From: Sphingomonas populi
Lineage (GTDB): Bacteria; Pseudomonadota; Alphaproteobacteria; Sphingomonadales; Sphingomonadaceae
Reading direction: 5' to 3'
DNA length: 64,000 bases
NCBI RefSeq assembly: GCF_004208535.1
Contig: NZ_SGIS01000008.1
Location: 1-64,000 of the forward strand
The position numbers and the translations under genes are program-made. Of the stretch, positions 59,820 to 64,000 are shown in pieces. Within the stretch, counting starts at the first letter, position 1; each line of letters starts with the position of its first letter. The notes below the pieces were generated by a model, which ran no database searches, was not told the DNA's origin, and saw nothing but the letters and a program-made list of their open reading frames with translations.

Positions 59820-61117
59820 CGGCCGGTGCCGCCAGCCTGCGCGATCTGGCCGAGCACATGCGCGCTGGGTTTCACCGTCCGCCTGAAAGTGACGCGATCG
59901 ACCGCGACCAGCCCGTACCGAGGCTTGTAGCCGCTCAGCCATTCGAAATTGTCGAGCAGCGACCAGTGGATATAGCCCAACACCGGCACGCCGTCGCGCC
60001 GGGCGGCCTCGACCGCCGCGATGGCGGCGGGAATGAACCGTGCGCGTTCGGCATCGTCGGTCGCGTCGATCCCGTTTTCGGTCACGAGGATCGGCTTGCC
60101 GGTCGCCCGATGCGCGTAGCGGATCGATCCGCCGATCGCGTCGGGCTCATACGGTTTGCCGTTCGGGCGGCGCGGGGTGGCGGCGGGCGCATCGGCCGGG
60201 CCATTGCGGCCGATATAGGTCCGCTCATAGGTTTGCACCCCGACGAAATCGTCGTCGCGTCCCGCCTCGAAGAAAGGTTCGTAATAGGCGCGGCGCTTGG
60301 CCGCGAGCAGGGCGTCGCCACCGACGCTCATATCGTCCGAGATCGCGAGGCTCATGCCCACCGGCAGATCACCCCGCACCGCCTTGATCGCCTCGCGTCC
60401 CAACCGGTGTGCGCGTAGCACGCCCGGGATCATCGGGGTCGGGTCACCGGCATTCAGCACCGAGAAACGATCTGAGCCGGACGCCTTTGCCGCGGCGGCG
60501 ATCATCGCCTGGGTCGCCGCCAGCGCCTTGGCATCAGGCCGAAAGCGCGACCACGACCCGTTGATCGAGAGGTTGGGTTCGTTGAAGGTGAGCGCATGGC
60601 TGATCCCGCGCGCCATCGCGCGCGCCACCCGATCGCAAAAGCGTGCGTAGAGGACCGGGGCGTCCCCAGCCTCCCAGCCGCCACGCGCGGCGAACCAGCG
60701 CGGCGTGGTGAAATGGTTGAAGGTGACGATGGGGGCGAGGCCCGACGCGCGGCAGCGGTCGACGATCCGCGCATAATGATCGAGATACGCCTGGCTGAAC
60801 TGTCCCTCGACCGGCTCGATCCGCGCCCATTCGACCGAGAAGCGATAGGCGTTGAGGCCCAGCGCCTTGACGATCGCGACATCCTCGTCCCAGCGATGCA
60901 GGCTGTCGCAGGCATCGCCCGATGGTTCGGCGAACAGCGTCGGCTTCATCTGCTCAAGCAGCCAGATATCGGCGTTGACGTTGTTGCCCTCGACCTGATG
61001 CCCTGCCGTCGCCACGCCCCATAGAAACGCGTCGCGGCGGCTGCGCGCCAGCGACGGAGTCGCCATCGCGCCCGCGCCGAGCGCCAGCACCTGTCGGCGG
61101 TCGATCACGCCCGGCAT
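59816..61117 (-). CDS. GH1 beta-glycosidase with Tat-like signal
   Basis: A 433-residue family 1 glycosidase, paralogous to the next gene. The N-terminus (MPGVIDRRQVLALGAGAMATPSLA) contains RRQVL followed by a hydrophobic stretch and an Ala-x-Ala-like end, so Tat export to the periplasm is likely. The acid/base is Glu180 in LTFNEPNL and the nucleophile Glu347 in ILVTENGID. It and its neighbour share the opening FLWG.ATAGHQVEGNN.NADIWLLEQ and a C-terminal HWSLLDNFEW block. It starts one base after the stop of the lipoprotein hydrolase. Having both an exported and a non-exported copy suggests two-step glycoside processing. Confidence 0.9.
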   Translation of the reverse strand: MPGVIDRRQVLALGAGAMATPSLARSRRDAFLWGVATAGHQVEGNNVNADIWLLEQMKPTLFAEPSGDACDSLHRWDEDVAIVKALGLNAYRFSVEWARIEPVEGQFSQAYLDHYARIVDRCRASGLAPIVTFNHFTTPRWFAARGGWEAGDAPVLYARFCDRVARAMARGISHALTFNEPNLSINGSWSRFRPDAKALAATQAMIAAAAKASGSDRFSVLNAGDPTPMIPGVLRAHRLGREAIKAVRGDLPVGMSLAISDDMSVGGDALLAAKRRAYYEPFFEAGRDDDFVGVQTYERTYIGRNGPADAPAATPRRPNGKPYEPDAIGGSIRYAHRATGKPILVTENGIDATDDAERARFIPAAIAAVEAARRDGVPVLGYIHWSLLDNFEWLSGYKPRYGLVAVDRVTFRRTVKPSAHVLGQIAQAGGTGR

Positions 61118-61118
61118 C

Positions 61119-62453
61119 TCAATACGCTCCCGTGGCGGGTTTGCGGCCGCTCTCGACCCAGCCGTGCAGCGTGTCCCACAGCACCGCCGCCTGACGCGGC
61201 GTGAAACCGCAATGCGCCCAGCCCTTGAGGCCGGTGCCCGGAATGTCCTTTTGCAGCGATGGCGCCCAGAGCTGGAACAGATGCGCCTGGTTGCCTGCGG
61301 CCTTTACGCGCGCGCGCAGCAACGTCGCCTGTTCGGCGAAGACGAGACCGTCGTGACGATTGTGGACCGCAACCAGCGGCGTCCCGAACCGACCGGTCGA
61401 TTGATGCCATCGGACCGCGAAAGCGCGTGCCGGTGCGTCGGAAGCGACACGCTGGATGCCGGCGTTCAACGCGGCCTTCTCGGTCGCGCTCAGCAGTGGA
61501 CTGTCATAGACCCTGCCGACATTGCCGTACACCACGCCGCCGAAGCTCGCGCGCATGTCCTCCATGCTGACCATCGCGGTCATGATCGGAAAAATGAAGC
61601 TGGCGGGATCGGCATCCGCCTTCGCGACCGAGGCGATGTGGGCGACCATCCGCGCCTCGGGTCCGTTGGGGTCGGCGCGCGCGGCTTTGAACAGCTCGGC
61701 GATCACGCCGCTCATCCGCTTCAACTGCCAGAACAGCCAGGGCGTCCGCGCGAAGCCCAGGCCCGCCGGTGGTGTCGGCGACACGCCGTTGACGGCGATA
61801 TCGTGGTTGCCGGGCAGTGCGTATTTCGTGCCCCGCGTGTAGAAAGTATAAGCGGCGCGCAGGTCGACGAGGGCGCCGACCTCGCTGTCCCAGTCCCCCG
61901 TCACTCCGCACGCGCTCATCGCTCCGGCGAAAGCGCCCGGATGCTGCTCGATCAGCGCCATGACGATATTGCCGCCCATCGAGGCGCCGCCGAGATAGAA
62001 ACGGCGTGCGCCGATCCGTTCGAACCAGCCGCGCAGTCGCAGTGTGTTGGCGACGCCGCTCTTCACCGCCATCGCCGGCTTGTCATACGCGCTCTGCCCG
62101 ACCGCGAAGCCCTGTCGATAGGCGGCGGTCAGGAACCCGCCTGAAGGATCTTTCGCGACCGGATCGGCAGGGACCGACACCGGCGTGCCGGGGATCGAAT
62201 AGCCGTTGGCGAACAGCACCGCCTGCCCGTTCCACCGGGCGGGGACGGCGATCCCAAAGGCGCGGCCAGCGAGCGTGCCCGCGACGCTCATCCCGCCGTC
62301 GGCGCGACCGTTGGCATCGATCGCGGCGGCGCCGGCCCTGCTCATCCGATCGACCAAATGCTGCTGCACCGGCGTGATCGCACGCCGTTCGGGCGACGAT
62401 CCGCACGACGCAAGCAGGACCGCGACGAGCGCGGTTGAAAATGCCCGCAGCAT
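61119..62453 (-). CDS. Lipoprotein alpha/beta hydrolase (HCGFTP type)
   Basis: A 444-residue hydrolase with a lipobox (AVLLASCGSS, modified Cys17). The nucleophile elbow is LGGASMGGNIV with Ser158, and the C-terminal GWAHCGFTPRQAAVLW carries a candidate His. It is a paralogue of the hydrolase at the operon's end (same length, shared YSIPGTPVSV and AVGQSAYDK). Lipid anchoring places it at the periplasmic or outer membrane face, ready to act on incoming cargo. Its ATG overlaps the TBDR stop (TGATG), so it is coupled to the transporter. It is probably an esterase; the substrate is unknown. Confidence 0.85.
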   Translation of the reverse strand: MLRAFSTALVAVLLASCGSSPERRAITPVQQHLVDRMSRAGAAAIDANGRADGGMSVAGTLAGRAFGIAVPARWNGQAVLFANGYSIPGTPVSVPADPVAKDPSGGFLTAAYRQGFAVGQSAYDKPAMAVKSGVANTLRLRGWFERIGARRFYLGGASMGGNIVMALIEQHPGAFAGAMSACGVTGDWDSEVGALVDLRAAYTFYTRGTKYALPGNHDIAVNGVSPTPPAGLGFARTPWLFWQLKRMSGVIAELFKAARADPNGPEARMVAHIASVAKADADPASFIFPIMTAMVSMEDMRASFGGVVYGNVGRVYDSPLLSATEKAALNAGIQRVASDAPARAFAVRWHQSTGRFGTPLVAVHNRHDGLVFAEQATLLRARVKAAGNQAHLFQLWAPSLQKDIPGTGLKGWAHCGFTPRQAAVLWDTLHGWVESGRKPATGAY

Positions 62454-64000
62454 CAGAAGCGATACCGCAGCGACAGGCCATATTGCGCTGGCTCGCCGTA
62501 GATCGAGTTGCTGAACCCCGAATTGTTGTAGCCGGTGTTGGCGGTGATCCGATACGGCGTATCGAGGACATTGGTGCCGTAGATCGCAAGATCGAGCGGC
62601 GCGCCGCGCACCTGATTCCACTCCAGCCGCAGGTTGAGCAGCCCGTAGGGCGCGATCGTGTCGAACGGCTGCGCATCGGCCGCGACGCGCTGGCGGGACT
62701 GCCACGAATAGGTCGCGCGGATCGCCATATCACCTTCTGCGGCGGGGATCGGCAATGCGAGGCGGCCGTCGAGGCTGAACTTGTGCCGGGCGACGAAGGT
62801 GAACGGCGTGCTCGATAGATTACGCGACGGCTGCGCCGCAGTCAGCGCCGAGGGGATCGCCGGGATCGGGATGGTGACGTAGTCAAGGAATTTAGCGTCG
62901 TTGTACGAATAGGTGCCGCTGATCGTCAGCGGCTTGAACGGCACGATGAGTCCTTCGAATTCCAGACCGATGACCCGCGCCCTCTTGGCATTGGCGAGGA
63001 TGTCCGACCCGGCGATTGCGGCGCGCTGGATCACCTGCACGTCGTTGAACCAGGTGTAGAAGGCCGCGAGGTTGGTCCGTGCCTTGACCCCGCCGATCGT
63101 CCAGTCGCGCTTCAACCCGACCTCGGCATCGGTCACGCGCTCGGGCTTGACGGGCGCGAGCGGGTAGTCGCTGCCCAGAAACAACGTGACGATGGGATTG
63201 TTCGCGCCAGACTTATAGCCACGCCGTGAAACCGCATAGACGAGCGTCTGCGGATCAGCCTGCCAGTCGAGCCCCAGGTGCCAGGTCGGCCCGTCGCTCT
63301 CGCCGCTGAAGGCCGGCTTCGTGCAGTTCGGATATTTCCGGGTCGGAAAGCCGCCCGCCGCCACCGCAAGGAAGGCATCGTAGACGCAGAGGTTGGCGTT
63401 GAGGCCGATCACCTGTGCCGCCTGCGCCTGCGAGACGAATCCAAGCGCGGCGAGACGATTGAAGACCTGGTAGCTCTGCGCGTCCTGATAACTCTGGATG
63501 TCGCCGTCGAACGTGTCCCACGTCCAGCGGAAACCGGCGGTCGCGGTCAGCGTCGGCGCGATCTTATACTGTGCCTGCGCGTAGAGCGCCTTGCTGCGGC
63601 CGCGCACCGATGCATCGGGCTGGATGTTGAGGGCGGGCAACAACGGGCCGTTCACGCCGAGCAGCGTTTGCGCGAACCCGGGTAAAACGATCGGCCCGCC
63701 ACCCAGAATGCCGGCCTGCAAGGGATTGACGGTCAGGAATGTCAGCGGCGACGGGCTTTTCTCATCAAGATAAAAGCCCCCGCCCTGCAGGCTGAAACGC
63801 CCATCGTCGTAGCGCGCCTGCAATTCCTCGGTGATCGTCCGCAGATTGTTGTTGTAGCCGCCGGGAAAGGCGCCGAGCAGGTCCGCAATCGGCAGCGGCG
63901 TGGAGTCGCGATCGGTCGCGCTGGTCGAGCGGGTGCGGCCATAGCTGAAAACATTCTTGATCGTCAGTTCGGGCGTCGGGCTCCAGGTCGTATTGTTGAG
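62453..64000 (-). CDS. TonB-dependent receptor, partial (5' end beyond the window)
   Basis: The C-terminal 516 codons of a TonB-dependent receptor; the reading frame continues without a stop to position 64000, so the plug and signal peptide lie outside. Barrel features include FAGLRWTWD-like FRWTWDTFDG, LGLDWQADPQTLVYAVSRRGYKSGANN, and EVGLKRDWTI. The terminal IYGEPAQYGLSLRYRF ends in the typical aromatic. No internal ATG is needed, since the upstream sequence (ELTIKNVFSYGR) is receptor-like. It heads the operon with the hydrolases and GH1 enzymes and is presumably the importer of their substrate. Confidence 0.92.
   Translation of the reverse strand, partial: LNNTTWSPTPELTIKNVFSYGRTRSTSATDRDSTPLPIADLLGAFPGGYNNNLRTITEELQARYDDGRFSLQGGGFYLDEKSPSPLTFLTVNPLQAGILGGGPIVLPGFAQTLLGVNGPLLPALNIQPDASVRGRSKALYAQAQYKIAPTLTATAGFRWTWDTFDGDIQSYQDAQSYQVFNRLAALGFVSQAQAAQVIGLNANLCVYDAFLAVAAGGFPTRKYPNCTKPAFSGESDGPTWHLGLDWQADPQTLVYAVSRRGYKSGANNPIVTLFLGSDYPLAPVKPERVTDAEVGLKRDWTIGGVKARTNLAAFYTWFNDVQVIQRAAIAGSDILANAKRARVIGLEFEGLIVPFKPLTISGTYSYNDAKFLDYVTIPIPAIPSALTAAQPSRNLSSTPFTFVARHKFSLDGRLALPIPAAEGDMAIRATYSWQSRQRVAADAQPFDTIAPYGLLNLRLEWNQVRGAPLDLAIYGTNVLDTPYRITANTGYNNSGFSNSIYGEPAQYGLSLRYRF

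Noticed and set aside
1..64000. CRISPR arrays, tRNA and rRNA genes, prophage
   Set aside because: No regularly spaced direct repeats, no cloverleaf with a CCA-end context, no rRNA-like blocks and no phage structural or integrase motifs were seen by eye. A covariance-model scan would be needed to exclude tRNAs fully.

Overview
The window looks like chromosomal DNA of a sphingomonad-type alphaproteobacterium. It is GC-rich with strong G/C preference at third codon positions. It holds four TonB-dependent receptors (TBDRs), many genes joined by ATGA overlaps, Tat- or Sec-exported peptidases and glycosidases, and DUF/STM-type families common in Sphingomonadaceae. No rRNA, tRNA, CRISPR array or intact mobile element was seen. 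The left edge (1-2.7 kb) is scarred: a TBDR without its plug domain, then fragments of an IS256-type and apparently an IS66-type element.

Layout. 2.7-12.4 kb: an M23 peptidase; a divergent ampR-like regulator and subclass B3 metallo-beta-lactamase pair whose first zinc-motif histidine is Glu; an SDR/NTF2-like pair facing a LysR regulator; and a class GN sortase with its VIT/VWA target protein and a divergent XRE-type regulator. 12.7-21.3 kb: a broken LysR gene, an acyl-CoA ligase, a DUF1287 protein, small secreted and membrane proteins, and a VOC protein. 21.6-26.8 kb: a complete STM4015-STM4014-STM4013-STM4012-STM4011 cassette (leucine-rich-repeat-like protein, ATP-grasp-like protein, alkaline-phosphatase-fold hydrolase, two radical SAM enzymes). 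Its function is unknown and it is the best candidate here for an undescribed system. 27-33 kb: a TetR regulator, TBDR and arylsulfatase locus. 34-51 kb: a peptide and amino-acid scavenging region with three S10 carboxypeptidase-like proteins, two PLP enzymes (one with a Tat signal), a TBDR, an APC permease, an amidohydrolase, an ornithine cyclodeaminase homologue, an Lrp regulator and an M61 aminopeptidase. 51.5-56 kb: a DUF763-AlkB pair that suggests DNA alkylation repair, a DUF3667 membrane protein and a lipoprotein combining HExxH and TPM-like parts. 56-64 kb: a minus-strand operon (TBDR, lipoprotein hydrolase, two GH1 glycosidases, HSL-type esterase, second hydrolase) for uptake and breakdown of an acylated glycoside.

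Recurring logic: outer-membrane import by a TBDR, periplasmic hydrolysis, inner-membrane transport and cytoplasmic catabolism, with local regulators transcribed divergently. Degraded genes at 0.1-2.7, 12.7-13.1, 15.0, 26.8 and 33.9 kb show repeated small rearrangements at locus borders. All family names come from reading motifs by eye; no search was run.
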